A stretch of DNA of 64,000 bases from UMGS2069 sp900557585 (GCA_902476355.1 CABSCS010000006.1:21960-85959), one strand, 5' to 3'. Positions 16,211-25,276 are shown, counted from the stretch's first letter. A program made the numbers and translations. Notes: generated by a model from the letters alone, not told the origin.

Positions 16211-18082
16211 ATGAAAAACTTTAAATTAAAACTATTTTCACTTGTTTTGTGCACATTCATGCTTTTGTCTGTTTTCACAGGCTGTTCGCTTTTTGTGTCA
16301 AACGATGGCAAAGATAAAAACAAGGTTGAACTTGTAATCGGAGAAGAACAAATTACAAGAGAAGAACTTTCTCAACTTTATTATAGTTTCTATTCTCAAA
16401 ACTCTTCATATTTTTATTATTATGGTGAAGAGCAAATTGCAGACCTTTTCTATCGTTCAGTCATTGCAAGCAAACTTACTTTGCAAGAAGCAAAAAAACT
16501 TATTGCAAACAACACAATTGTTGTGACCGATGAAGATTATAAAGACATTTGGAAAAATGTTTTTGACTATTTCGACAATCAGGTTACAACTGCTGAAAAA
16601 GCAATCTTGACAAGCAAGGGTGCAAAAGATGAAGATTTGCCAAAACGTTTGCAAACTTCAAAAGATAGTGAAGAAAAAGCATATAAATATGAACCATATA
16701 AGTTCGAAAAAGTTGAATATAAACCAGCAACAGGAACTCAGGCAACAGCTCCTGAAATTGATGGTAAAATTCCAGAACTTAAAGCAAGACTTTTCAAATA
16801 TAACACTTCAAAAGATAAAGAAAATCCAGTTTATGAAGACATTGCCGAAGCCGAACTCAAAGTTCGTAATCAAGCATATGAACAATATATTTCATCTCTT
16901 GTTTTAAGTGCAAAAGCAAACAACAAAGACACAAACAGAAACACTGTGATAAAGACCGAAGTTGAAAGAGTTTATAAAAGTTATTATGAATCTAAACTTC
17001 AAGAACTTTATCAAGATTATATCAACTCAACTTCTGCAAGAAGTGATGAGGGATACACCGACCACTATTCAAACGCTGCAATCGTAAAGAAGTTTAAAGA
17101 ACTTTTGAACGCTTCAACCGAAAGCAACACTGTTGAAGACAACTATATTGAAGTTGTAACTTCAACTGATAATGACACACTCATTTTGTATCACTATAAC
17201 GGAAAATATAAATTCTTTTCAGTTCAACACGTTCTTATTTCATATAGCGATGAAATCTTGTCACAACTCAAAAACACAAATGGTTATGACACAGCAAAAG
17301 ACCTTGAAATCAGAAATTATTACGAACAAGTTCGTGCTGCTCTTGTTGGCGGAACATCAGACATTGAAAACATGGAAACAACCTATCGTGATGACGATGG
17401 CTACACTGTTAAAGATGCCAATGGAAATAAACTCAAAATCACAATTGGTGAAATTGTTTCAAAATTCAATGAAGAAGCAAACAAACGCTTGACCGAACTT
17501 CATCAAACCGATGAATATATCGCAATGAACGCAGAACAAAGAAATCTTGCAGACATCCGTGTAAGAACACTTCTTTTCAACGAATTTGCTTGGAAATATA
17601 GTGGAGACACTGGTTCTCTCACAAACGACAAACTTGCAGGAGTTCTTGGCTTCACAATTACAAGTGAAAACAATAACCATGGCAGTTTCGTTAAAGATTT
17701 CACAAACGGCGCTCGTGAAATGTATGCTTCAATTGAAGACGAAACAAAAAAACTTGGCGAAGAAATCAAATATGTTGTTTCAGACTATGGCGTTCACATG
17801 ATGATGATAACTGGTGTTTATGAACCAGGCGAACTTGTGAAAATCACAGGAAAGAGCGACGATGAAATTGTTGAAGAACTTAAAAATAACTATGTTTCAA
17901 ACCTTTCAACACAAACTCTTTATGAGTATGTATACGATTTGATTAAAGAAAAAACTGTTGGAGAGAAAGGAACATTCTATGCAGACTTCAGAAATGCAAT
18001 GCTCAAAAAATATACTGACGAAGGTAAAGTTGAATATAAAGAAAAACTCACCTATGAACAACTCAACAATTTGATTAAATAG
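16211..18082 (+). CDS. PrsA/SurA-like foldase lipoprotein
   Basis: 623 residues. Type II signal peptide with lipobox-like VFTGC, so probably lipid-anchored on the outer face of the membrane. The N-terminal helical region with two alternating helices (residues ~45-110) and a parvulin-like core (FSVQHVLISYSDE near 345, YVVSDYGVHMMMI near 535) match SurA/PrsA peptidyl-prolyl isomerase lipoproteins, which often follow mfd in Firmicutes. The parvulin core is interrupted and divergent, so isomerase activity is doubtful; a chaperone role for exported proteins is more likely. The window encodes many exported proteins that could be clients. GGAGGAAAG precedes the ATG. Confidence 0.75.
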   Translation: MKNFKLKLFSLVLCTFMLLSVFTGCSLFVSNDGKDKNKVELVIGEEQITREELSQLYYSFYSQNSSYFYYYGEEQIADLFYRSVIASKLTLQEAKKLIANNTIVVTDEDYKDIWKNVFDYFDNQVTTAEKAILTSKGAKDEDLPKRLQTSKDSEEKAYKYEPYKFEKVEYKPATGTQATAPEIDGKIPELKARLFKYNTSKDKENPVYEDIAEAELKVRNQAYEQYISSLVLSAKANNKDTNRNTVIKTEVERVYKSYYESKLQELYQDYINSTSARSDEGYTDHYSNAAIVKKFKELLNASTESNTVEDNYIEVVTSTDNDTLILYHYNGKYKFFSVQHVLISYSDEILSQLKNTNGYDTAKDLEIRNYYEQVRAALVGGTSDIENMETTYRDDDGYTVKDANGNKLKITIGEIVSKFNEEANKRLTELHQTDEYIAMNAEQRNLADIRVRTLLFNEFAWKYSGDTGSLTNDKLAGVLGFTITSENNNHGSFVKDFTNGAREMYASIEDETKKLGEEIKYVVSDYGVHMMMITGVYEPGELVKITGKSDDEIVEELKNNYVSNLSTQTLYEYVYDLIKEKTVGEKGTFYADFRNAMLKKYTDEGKVEYKEKLTYEQLNNLIK

Positions 18083-18100
18083 TTTCAAATAAAAGTAAAA

Positions 18101-18134
18101 AAAGACTCAGGCAACCCGCCTGGGTCTTTTTTTT
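18101..18134 (+). terminator. Terminator after PrsA-like gene
   Basis: Stem GACTCAGGC / GCCTGGGTC, loop AACCC, flanked by A7 and T8. Confidence 0.9.
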
Positions 18135-18227
18135 AATTTGCTGTTTTTTTGTGCCAGTTTTAATCCCAAGTCTATATATTTATAGTGTAAATTGATATAT
18201 AAAACTTTATAGTAGAAAAACTTTGTT

Positions 18228-18282
18228 TGTCATTTTGAGCAAATAGAGCATACGACAGCATGCGGAATGCGTTGAAAAATCT
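18228..18282. repeat. Interspersed intergenic repeat resembling the GTCATTCTGAGC type
   Basis: Begins TGTCATTTTGAGC and ends GAAAAATCTT. This layout resembles a short intergenic repeat often seen in low-GC gut bacteria (GTCATTCTGAGC ... GAAGAATCT). Only one copy is in the window, so repeat status is from prior knowledge. Confidence 0.4.
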
Positions 18283-18340
18283 TATCGTTTGTGGATGTGC
18301 CTACATTGAAAAAGACGAAAAAGTTGGATAAAATCAAAAG

Positions 18341-18368
18341 AAAAAACACCAAGCAATTGGTGTTTTTT
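18341..18368. terminator. Orphan bidirectional terminator-like hairpin
   Basis: AAAAAACACCAA-GCAA-TTGGTGTTTTTT, perfect 12-bp stem including A/T tracts; could act on either strand. No gene lies directly upstream on either side. Confidence 0.6.
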
Positions 18369-18510
18369 CTGTTCACTTCCTTTATATAGTAAAGATTTGA
18401 TGTTTGGTTAAAAAATGAATATTGATGAAATATTTTGTGTTTAAATAGTTAAAGATTGATTGGTACAAGAAAGAAAAACCTATTGTTGAAGAGATATAAC
18501 AAACATTATA

Positions 18511-18540
18511 AAAAAGCACCAATAAGTTTGGTGCTTTTTT
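18511..18540 (-). terminator. Terminator of dut
   Basis: AAAAAGCACCAA / TTTGGTGCTTTTTT hairpin, 37 nt past the dut stop on the reverse strand; symmetrical tracts make it potentially bidirectional. Confidence 0.75.
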
Positions 18541-18576
18541 GTTGGTTATTAAGTTTGGTTTTCAAAATGTATAAAA

Positions 18577-19095
18577 CTATTTTGTGCTACCGAAACCACC
18601 ATTGCGGAGTCCGTCGGCACTGTCGTCTTCGGTGATGCCGAATGGGAAGAAATAACCTTGAACAAAACTTTTTCCTGCTGGGAGAAAAAGGTGTTTGTCG
18701 CTATTGCGAAGGTCATAGAGAAGTTTCACAAGAATGTGTCCTTCATTGTCTGAATTATAATAGTCGGCATCAATCAAGCCTGCGGTGTTATACATGATAA
18801 GACGGCTTTTTGTTCCAAGTCCGCTTTTTGGCATGATGAGAAGTGCCCAGTCTTCTTGAATTTTTGAACGGATTCCAGTTGGAACAACAAGTTCGTTTCC
18901 AACATCAAGTTCAATTTCGTATGGAAGATAGAAATCATAGCCGGCAGACATTTTTGTTGCTCTTGCTGGCATTTTGATTTTATCATACATTTCCTTGATT
19001 TGATCGTTTGAAAGATTTGTGTTTGGATTTAGGTTTCTAAAGTCTTTTGCAAATTGCTCAAAAGAAACTTTTTCAAATTTTGCTACTCTGTTCAT
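18577..19095 (-). CDS. dut: dUTP diphosphatase (trimeric dUTPase)
   Basis: 172-residue dUTPase (dUTP to dUMP and diphosphate). All five trimeric-dUTPase motifs can be read: AGYDFYLP (1), MPKSGLGTKSRL (2), NTAGLIDADYY (3), the region around LLYDLRNS (4) and the C-terminal RNGGFGSTK (5). An N-terminal extension of ~45 residues precedes motif 1, longer than in the ~145-residue family standard. AAAGGAG lies 6 nt before the ATG at 19095. It is divergent from the HipA-like kinase. Together with ung in this window it keeps uracil out of DNA. Confidence 0.93.
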   Translation of the reverse strand: MNRVAKFEKVSFEQFAKDFRNLNPNTNLSNDQIKEMYDKIKMPARATKMSAGYDFYLPYEIELDVGNELVVPTGIRSKIQEDWALLIMPKSGLGTKSRLIMYNTAGLIDADYYNSDNEGHILVKLLYDLRNSDKHLFLPAGKSFVQGYFFPFGITEDDSADGLRNGGFGSTK

Positions 19096-19192
19096 TTGTT
19101 TTCTCCTTTCTTATAGTTTGCCATTTTTTTCAAATTTTTGCAACTGTTTTTGCCTCGCATAATATTGTTTGTTTATAGTGTACAAACCAATG

Positions 19193-19221
19193 TTGACAAA
19201 CCTGTTTCGGGGTGATAAAAT
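19193..19221 (+). promoter_or_regulatory. Promoter of HipA-like kinase (leaderless)
   Basis: TTGACA (19193-19198), 17 bp, TAAAAT (19216-19221), then 6 nt and ATG 19228. Confidence 0.8.
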
Positions 19222-19227
19222 AAAAGT

Positions 19228-20343
19228 ATGATAAGTGTTAAATGTGAGCGAAACAATCGTGGGTTCTATGATTTTGACAAGATTGACAAATCAAATCACC
19301 GCATTGTGATGAACGCTCTTTCAGAAAGAAAAAACAGCGAAAACTTTTGGTGTTATCCTTCATATGACATTCCTTTTTTGGTGAAATATAGAAAATATCC
19401 ATCATATGTTTTTGCGCTTTATTCTGAACTTTTATATGAGGGCGCATGCAAACAAAATGGCGTGAAATGCGCAAACATTGACGTTGCAACTTACAGGGGT
19501 CATTCTTGCGTTTTGAGCGAAGATGTTGCATATCATGCCGACGAAAGATTCAATGCCTATGGTCTTGCAATGCTTGCTGGAATAGACCGCGAAGAACTTT
19601 ATTATAATGAAGATAAAACTTTTAGAAAAGGTTTCTATGCCGACCGACTGTATCAATATGCGCTTCTTGCGAAAAAGCAGTTTAAAGAACTTGAAGTTGA
19701 TAAAAACTTTCTTCTTGACCTTTATAAAATGGCGTTTATAGACCTTATGTTTGCCCAAGAAGACCGCAACCCAACAAACATCATGTTTCTTATAAACAAA
19801 AATGGAGACAAGCGCACATTGTCGGTTGCGCCTTTGTTTGACAACGAATATTCTTTCGGATTTATGCGTCTTTCGGCGTTTTATCTTTATAATCACCTTG
19901 ACCCATTCGAAGTGATGAACGACCCTGTTCAAAACTTTGGCATTGGCGCGGTTTTCAATGCAGATTGCGAAGAAGTTGCAAAATATGCAACGCCAATTTT
20001 TGGAATTCATCAAAAAGTTGACAAATGTCGCTTTCCACTTGAACTTTCGGTTTCAGACAAAGAGTCTTTGCCTTTTAAAAAGTTGGCAAACAAGGTTTTG
20101 AAACAAGAATATGAAAGCATGGCAAAAATTGTGCTTTCAAACCCAGAAATGAAAAAGTTTGTTGATGATTTCAAGGCTGACATGTTTGCTGTTGCAGACA
20201 ATGTGAAAGCAAGGCAACATTTTGAAATTCCAGAAGACTATGCTGTTTTGGCTCAAGAGATTTTTGAGTTTAATTATAAGCGTCTTCAAAAGCAAATTTC
20301 AAAAATGCAAAAACTTGAAAGCGAAGAAGAAAAAGGAGAATAA
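19228..20343 (+). CDS. HipA-like (HipT/CtkA-type) protein kinase
   Basis: 371 residues. The C-terminal half has the HipA-type kinase core: DLMFAQEDRNPTNIMFL at about 170-187 gives the catalytic Asp and the metal-binding Asn (DRxxxN), and VAPLFDNEYSFGF near 200 corresponds to the second metal-binding DxG-like Asp. The N-terminal part lacks an obvious HipA N1 domain, as in split HipBST systems. HipA-family kinases phosphorylate translation factors such as aminoacyl-tRNA synthetases; the target here is unknown. No HipB-like DNA-binding partner is adjacent. The next gene starts 2 nt downstream and encodes a 107-residue protein that may be the missing N-terminal subdomain. No ribosome site; leaderless start predicted. 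Confidence 0.65.
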   Translation: MISVKCERNNRGFYDFDKIDKSNHRIVMNALSERKNSENFWCYPSYDIPFLVKYRKYPSYVFALYSELLYEGACKQNGVKCANIDVATYRGHSCVLSEDVAYHADERFNAYGLAMLAGIDREELYYNEDKTFRKGFYADRLYQYALLAKKQFKELEVDKNFLLDLYKMAFIDLMFAQEDRNPTNIMFLINKNGDKRTLSVAPLFDNEYSFGFMRLSAFYLYNHLDPFEVMNDPVQNFGIGAVFNADCEEVAKYATPIFGIHQKVDKCRFPLELSVSDKESLPFKKLANKVLKQEYESMAKIVLSNPEMKKFVDDFKADMFAVADNVKARQHFEIPEDYAVLAQEIFEFNYKRLQKQISKMQKLESEEEKGE

Positions 20344-20344
20344 A

Positions 20345-20668
20345 ATGAAAATTGTTTTATGTTACAAAGAGTTTGAACTTGGCGAACTTGTTCAAAACGG
20401 AGAAGAGTTTGTTTTCACACCAGTAAGTGGTTGTGAACTTGCAAGACAAAGATATATCATCCCTCGTGCAAGTGCACTTCTTTCTGGGGGAGAGAAAAGA
20501 TCATATAAGTTGTTTGGAGAATATGCCTATTTTTTGAAACTGCTTCAAAACAACTATATTAAAAGTGAAGCCAACATTATTGGTGATGAAACCGATTTTG
20601 AAAAACTTGAAAAAATTGCAAAATTGTCGCTTGATCAAGGTTCTTTCTATATCAAACTTAGAAAATAA
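20345..20668 (+). CDS. Small protein, possible HipS-like partner of the kinase
   Basis: 107 residues. ATG 20345 follows AAGGAG by 6 nt and the kinase stop by 1 nt, so the pair is one transcript ending at the terminator at 20671. The beginning (ELGELVQNGEEFVFTPVSG near residues 11-29) and the PRASALLSGG and YAYFLKLLQNNYI segments recall the HipA N-terminal subdomain (the HipS antitoxin of HipBST), but the resemblance is weak and from memory. No membrane segment or signal peptide. It could equally be an unrelated small partner. Confidence 0.6.
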   Translation: MKIVLCYKEFELGELVQNGEEFVFTPVSGCELARQRYIIPRASALLSGGEKRSYKLFGEYAYFLKLLQNNYIKSEANIIGDETDFEKLEKIAKLSLDQGSFYIKLRK

Positions 20669-20670
20669 GC

Positions 20671-20697
20671 AAAGTGTCAGCAAAATCTGACACTTTT
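20671..20697 (+). terminator. Terminator after the kinase pair
   Basis: AAAGTGTCAG-CAAAAT-CTGACACTTT hairpin followed by T2 and a C. Confidence 0.85.
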
Positions 20698-20721
20698 TCT
20701 TTGCAACGATTGTAAAAAAGA

Positions 20722-20750
20722 TAGACAATCGGAATATTATTCGTTAAAAT
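20722..20750 (+). promoter_or_regulatory. Promoter of acyltransferase operon
   Basis: TAGACA (20722-20727), 17 bp, TAAAAT (20745-20750). The first ATG follows 12 nt after the -10 box. Confidence 0.55.
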
Positions 20751-20762
20751 ATAATAAGAAAT

Positions 20763-22319
20763 ATGATATCAGGCGAAAATATGGCTCAAAAAGAAAAATC
20801 ACAATTTGAAATTGCTGAAAATGAGAAAAAAGAGGCTCTTTTGCAAACCAAAAAAGAACAAAAAAACGCAAAAGAGCAGATTTTGCGTGCAAAAAAAGAG
20901 CAAAAAATCGCTAAAAAACAAGAACAAAAAGCGCAAAACGCAAAAAAACGTGCAAGAAAAGCAAGAATAAAAGAACTTTTAAAAGCAAGAAAGCAAAGAG
21001 ACAAAGAACAACGCAAAGAGCAAGAAGAAAAAATTCGAGCAATGGAGCAACGCGGAAAATTTGCAAGTTGGTTTCGCCTTGATAATGCAGCATCAATCTA
21101 TCCAAGTGCAACCGACCGCGATTGGAACTTTGTATATCGCATTGCCGTTACAATGAAAAATGAGGTTGACAAACACATTTTGCAAAAAGCACTTGACGAC
21201 ATTTTGCCACGCTTTCCAACCTTTAATGTGAAACTTTGCCATGGCTTTTTTTGGAACTATTATGAACCAAACTTTTCACATCTTGAAATTGAAGAAGAAA
21301 AATATTTTCCTTGCCAACCATTCAACTTGTCAGACTCTAACGGATTTTTGATTCGTGTTTTATATTCAAAATATCGCATTTCATTTGAAGTGTTCCACGC
21401 AATTTGTGATGGTCGTGGCGCACTATTTTTCATGAACAGTTTAATTGCAAGATATGTTGAACTTTGCGGAACAAAAATTTCGTCTTTTGACGGCTGTGCA
21501 AGTTATCTTGATGTTCCAACCGACGAGGAAATGGAAGACAGTTTCTTTAAAAACACAACAAACGAAAAATTGAAACGTCCAAAAGAAAAAAGTGCATATA
21601 AAATTAAAGGAACAATGCTTCCCGCAGGAATGGTTTCTTCAACCGAGGGAATCATGAGCGTTTCGGCGCTGAAAGAAGTTGCAAAAAAGTATAATGCAAC
21701 AATTTCAGTTTTCTTGGCTTCGGTGATTGGATATCAGATTTATAAAAAACAAACAACATATAAAAAACCAACAAAAATCTCGGTTCCAATTGACCTTCGT
21801 TCACGCTATAACAGCAAAAGTTTGCGTAACTTTTCGTCATATGTGAATGTTCCTATTGAGGGAGAAAATCTTTCGTTTGAAGATGTGATTGAAATTTTCC
21901 AAAAAGAACTTAAAAATGTTGACAACAAAATGCTTCAAGCAAACATAAACGCAAACGTGAAAGTTCAAAAGAACTTTTTTGTAAAAATTATGCCACTTTT
22001 CATCAAAAATCCAGTTTTAAAACTGTGCTTTAACTATATGGGCGAAAACTTGCAAACTCTTGCACTTTCAAACATTGGAAAAGTTGTTTGCCCGAAAGAG
22101 TTTGATGACTTTGTTGAAAGTTACACTTTCAATCTTGGCAGAAGCATGTATAATCAAAAAAGCATTGGCGTTGTTTCTTTTGGCGACAAACTTTCAATTT
22201 GCATTTCATCTAAAATTGCAGAAAATGAAACCGAAAGAGACATTTTCAGAATGCTTTCAGACTTTGGGCTTGACATTGAAGTTTTCAGCAACAGGAGGGA
22301 TATGTATGGAAGAAAATAG
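20763..22319 (+). CDS. Condensation/acyltransferase-fold protein
   Basis: 518 residues. The first ~95 residues are an extraordinarily basic Lys/Arg/Gln helix. The rest has the condensation/wax-synthase/alcohol-acetyltransferase fold: FRLDNAASIYP near 101, the catalytic FHAICDG (HxxxDG) near 211-216, PIDLRSRY near 344 and a DFGLDI-type end. Such proteins often sit beside a zinc-ribbon membrane protein, as here, but their substrate is not known to me. Start is uncertain: ATG 20763 lacks a ribosome site, and the in-frame ATG 20781 has only GGCG upstream. Overlaps the next gene by 14 nt. Confidence 0.75.
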   Translation: MISGENMAQKEKSQFEIAENEKKEALLQTKKEQKNAKEQILRAKKEQKIAKKQEQKAQNAKKRARKARIKELLKARKQRDKEQRKEQEEKIRAMEQRGKFASWFRLDNAASIYPSATDRDWNFVYRIAVTMKNEVDKHILQKALDDILPRFPTFNVKLCHGFFWNYYEPNFSHLEIEEEKYFPCQPFNLSDSNGFLIRVLYSKYRISFEVFHAICDGRGALFFMNSLIARYVELCGTKISSFDGCASYLDVPTDEEMEDSFFKNTTNEKLKRPKEKSAYKIKGTMLPAGMVSSTEGIMSVSALKEVAKKYNATISVFLASVIGYQIYKKQTTYKKPTKISVPIDLRSRYNSKSLRNFSSYVNVPIEGENLSFEDVIEIFQKELKNVDNKMLQANINANVKVQKNFFVKIMPLFIKNPVLKLCFNYMGENLQTLALSNIGKVVCPKEFDDFVESYTFNLGRSMYNQKSIGVVSFGDKLSICISSKIAENETERDIFRMLSDFGLDIEVFSNRRDMYGRK

Positions 22320-23010
22320 ATATTGTTCAAGTTGCAAAGTTCATGTTAGCAGTGACCTTTCAAACTGTCCGCTTTGTGGGAAATATGTTCTTTCTTCCGG
22401 CGAAAAAATTAAAGAGAACAAATACACTTATCCGCTTTACAGTTTCAAAAACTTTCAGAACATAAAGTGGTATAACATCACAAGAGGAATGTTCTGGATC
22501 ACGGCAATCATTTGCCTTATTGTGAATTTGATTTTTCCAACAAAACCATATTGGTATCCATATGTTTTGGCACTTCTTATCATGGTTTTCCATGTGTTCA
22601 TTGAGCCACTGAAAGTGAAGGTTAGCCAGTATATTAAAGAACTTACAATAATGAGCATTGTGGTTTCGCTTTTCTTGATTTTTATTGATGCCTATAACTT
22701 TTACACTTTGTCAACAAAGTTTGGCTGGGCACTTGGTTATGCGGGGCCAGGAATCATGACTGCGTCGGTGATAACTTCGGGCATAATTTGCCTTTGTTCA
22801 AGAAAATATGAAAACGAACTTCTTCGAAGCGTAAGTTTTCTTGCAATTTTCAGTGTTGTATATTTTCTTGTAATGTTCATTTGGTTCAAAAATCTTCCAC
22901 TTTGGCCAAGCCTTGCTTTCATGTGCGTTTCACTTTTGGCTGTTGCTGTTTTGGAACTTTTCAAACGAAACAAATTGATAAAGGAACTTCAAAAAGAATT
23001 TCACATTTAA
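22306..23010 (+). CDS. DUF6320-type zinc-ribbon membrane protein
   Basis: 234 residues. An N-terminal zinc ribbon (CSSC ... CPLC, residues ~6-26) is followed by about seven membrane helices. I recognise this as the DUF6320 type, usually encoded directly after an acyltransferase of the preceding kind, so the two probably work together at the membrane, perhaps in lipid or glycolipid acylation (inference). ATG 22306 has a perfect AGGAGG 7 nt upstream inside the end of the acyltransferase gene. rnr follows after 13 nt. Confidence 0.8.
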   Translation: MEENRYCSSCKVHVSSDLSNCPLCGKYVLSSGEKIKENKYTYPLYSFKNFQNIKWYNITRGMFWITAIICLIVNLIFPTKPYWYPYVLALLIMVFHVFIEPLKVKVSQYIKELTIMSIVVSLFLIFIDAYNFYTLSTKFGWALGYAGPGIMTASVITSGIICLCSRKYENELLRSVSFLAIFSVVYFLVMFIWFKNLPLWPSLAFMCVSLLAVAVLELFKRNKLIKELQKEFHI

Positions 23011-23023
23011 TGGAGAAAAAAAG

Positions 23024-25150
23024 ATGAATTTTAGAGAAAGCGTTTTGGCTGTTTTTGAAAACAGCAAGCAAAAATATCTCGAATTTGACGAAATTGCAAA
23101 GCGTCTTGGTTTGACCCGCGGGTTTGACAAACAAGCACTTGCGTCAATGTTGAATGAACTTGTCCGCAATGACGAGATTGTTTTCACCAAGCGCAATAAA
23201 TACACTTTGCCAGAAAATTCTGGAGCAGTCAAGGCAAAAATTTTGGCAAACCCAAATGGCTATGCCTTTGCAAGACCGGTTGCTGGGGGAGACGACATTT
23301 TCATCAGCGAAAGAAATCTTAATGGAGCGGCCCATGGAGACACTGTTTTGGTGAAAACCGAAGCGAAGAAACGTGGACAAATCTATAGGGGCAAAGGTGC
23401 ACAAAACGCAAGAGGCAGGGCAGAGGGCTCGGTTATCAAAATTCTTGGAACAATCACTCCAACAAGCGGTGGCGCAATTGTTGTTCCAGATGACCAACGT
23501 TTTGCAGACAGCATTTTTGTTCCAGTAAACAAACTTGGTGGGGCTAGTGGCGTTTCAAAAGTTGTGTTGAAAATTGATGAATATCCAAGCCGAACAAGAA
23601 TGAGCCAAGGCGAAGTTGTTGAAGTTCTTGGTGACCCAAAAAGTTTCAAAGTTACAACTCTTTCAATGATTCGTTCTTTTGGGCTTATTGAAGATTTTCC
23701 GGAAGATGTTGTGAAAGAGGCAGATGAAAAAAATGTGCCAGTTTCAGAAGAAATGATAAAGGGCAGAAAAGATTTCAGAAACGAACTTACAATCACCATT
23801 GATGGTGAAGATGCCCGTGACTTTGACGATGCAATTTCACTTTCAATGAAAGGCGACATTTATGTTTTGAAAGTTCACATTGCCGATGTTTCAAACTATG
23901 TCACAGAAAATTCTGCGCTTGATAAAGAGGCTTTCCGCCGTGGAACCAGTGTATATTTTCCAGACTATGTTTTGCCAATGCTTCCAAAAACTTTGTCAAA
24001 CGGAATCTGCTCGCTCAACCCAGAAGAAGATCGCCTTACAATGAGTGTTACAATGCAGTTTGACAAAACTGGTAACATTTTGGACTATAACATTTGCGAG
24101 GGCGTTATCAGGTCGGACTATCGCATGACCTATACAAAGGTTACAAAGATTTTTAACGGCGACCAAGAACTTCGCAAACAATATGCAAAAATTGTGCCAA
24201 TGCTTGAAAACATGGCAACACTTGCAAAACTTCTTTTAAAGCGTCGTGATGATGCGGGTCAACTTGATTTTGATTTGCCAGAGGCACAAATCAATGTTGA
24301 TGAGGAAGGAAAGATCACTGAAATTATCAAAAAACCAAGAAATCTCAGTGACAGACTTATTGAACAATTCATGGTTATTACAAACGAGGTTGTTGCTCGT
24401 CATGCAAAACACATGGGGCTTCCTTTTGTTTATCGTGTTCACGAAGAGCCAACTTTTGAAAGAGTGAAGGCCTTTAAAACTTTTGTTTCAAGTTTTGGTC
24501 TTAAACTTGAAGCAGGAAACAATGGAAGCGAACCAAAAGATTTTCAAAAACTTTTAAACGAAATCAAGGGCACACCTCAAAGTGAACCAATTTCAAAAAT
24601 AATGCTTCGAAGCATGCAAAAGGCTCGTTATGACAGCCAACCTCTTGGACACTTTGGTCTTGCTCTTAAAGACTATTGTCACTTTACTTCTCCAATCAGA
24701 AGATATCCAGACCTTACAATTCATCGTATTTTGAAATATATGCTTCATGGCGAAATGACTCCAAACAAAACCAAAGTTCTTGAAAGTTTTGTGAATGAAG
24801 CAAGCGAACAATCTTCTCTCACCGAGCGCATTGCCGACGAGGCTGAAAGAGCGGTTGACGATTTGAAAAAGGCCGAATATATGTCTGAAAGAATTGGCGA
24901 GGTTTATGAAGGCAAAATCAGTTCGGTTCTTGAATCTGGAATTTTTGTTGAACTTGACAACACAATTGAAGGATTTGTTTATATAGAGTCGCTTCCAGAT
25001 GACCATTATATTTTCGACCAAACAAGATATATGCTTGTTGGAAAACGCAATCGTTTTTCAATTGGCGAAAAGGTTACTGTAAGGGTTGACAGTGTTGACA
25101 TTAACACTCGTCACATTGATTTTGTTTTGACAAACGAAAAAGTGAAATAA
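23024..25150 (+). CDS. rnr: Ribonuclease R
   Basis: 708-residue RNase R, a 3'-5' exoribonuclease that digests structured RNA and, with tmRNA-SmpB, non-stop mRNA. Winged helix at the N-terminus (residues 1-65), cold-shock domains, RNB catalytic domain with DGEDARDFDDAISL near 265 (metal-binding Asps) and GHFGLALKDYCHFTSPIRRYPDL near 545, and a C-terminal S1 domain near 625-705. The Lys-rich tail seen in E. coli RNase R is absent. The order rnr-smpB-ssrA is a conserved Firmicutes arrangement. Confidence 0.95.
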   Translation: MNFRESVLAVFENSKQKYLEFDEIAKRLGLTRGFDKQALASMLNELVRNDEIVFTKRNKYTLPENSGAVKAKILANPNGYAFARPVAGGDDIFISERNLNGAAHGDTVLVKTEAKKRGQIYRGKGAQNARGRAEGSVIKILGTITPTSGGAIVVPDDQRFADSIFVPVNKLGGASGVSKVVLKIDEYPSRTRMSQGEVVEVLGDPKSFKVTTLSMIRSFGLIEDFPEDVVKEADEKNVPVSEEMIKGRKDFRNELTITIDGEDARDFDDAISLSMKGDIYVLKVHIADVSNYVTENSALDKEAFRRGTSVYFPDYVLPMLPKTLSNGICSLNPEEDRLTMSVTMQFDKTGNILDYNICEGVIRSDYRMTYTKVTKIFNGDQELRKQYAKIVPMLENMATLAKLLLKRRDDAGQLDFDLPEAQINVDEEGKITEIIKKPRNLSDRLIEQFMVITNEVVARHAKHMGLPFVYRVHEEPTFERVKAFKTFVSSFGLKLEAGNNGSEPKDFQKLLNEIKGTPQSEPISKIMLRSMQKARYDSQPLGHFGLALKDYCHFTSPIRRYPDLTIHRILKYMLHGEMTPNKTKVLESFVNEASEQSSLTERIADEAERAVDDLKKAEYMSERIGEVYEGKISSVLESGIFVELDNTIEGFVYIESLPDDHYIFDQTRYMLVGKRNRFSIGEKVTVRVDSVDINTRHIDFVLTNEKVK

Positions 25151-25153
25151 TAC

Positions 25154-25214
25154 CGAAAAAACGCAAATTTTTGGTTTTTTATCCCTGAAAAGGCTAAAAA
25201 ATTGCGTTTTTTTA
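25154..25214 (+). terminator. Likely terminator of rnr
   Basis: AAAAAACGCAA and TTGCGTTTTTTT can pair across a ~35-nt loop that itself is A/T rich; then a T run. Long loop makes it less certain. Confidence 0.55.
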
Positions 25215-25235
25215 GATTTTTTTTCAAAAACCATC

Positions 25236-25264
25236 TTGAAAATCAAAAATTACTATGTTATAAT
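25236..25264 (+). promoter_or_regulatory. Promoter of smpB-ssrA
   Basis: TTGAAA (25236-25241), 17 bp, TATAAT (25259-25264) with an extended TGT before the -10 box. Confidence 0.8.
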
Positions 25265-25276
25265 CTAGGAGCAAAT

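Larger units (their letters stand above)
18135..18510. other. Intergenic stretch without a gene
   Basis: No coding region seen between the PrsA-like terminator and the dut terminator. It holds a decayed-looking interspersed repeat (18228-18282) and an isolated bidirectional hairpin (18341-18368). Confidence 0.6.

Noticed and set aside
19228..20343. Full HipBA toxin-antitoxin locus
   Set aside because: No HipB-like helix-turn-helix gene is adjacent; only the kinase and the small protein are supported.
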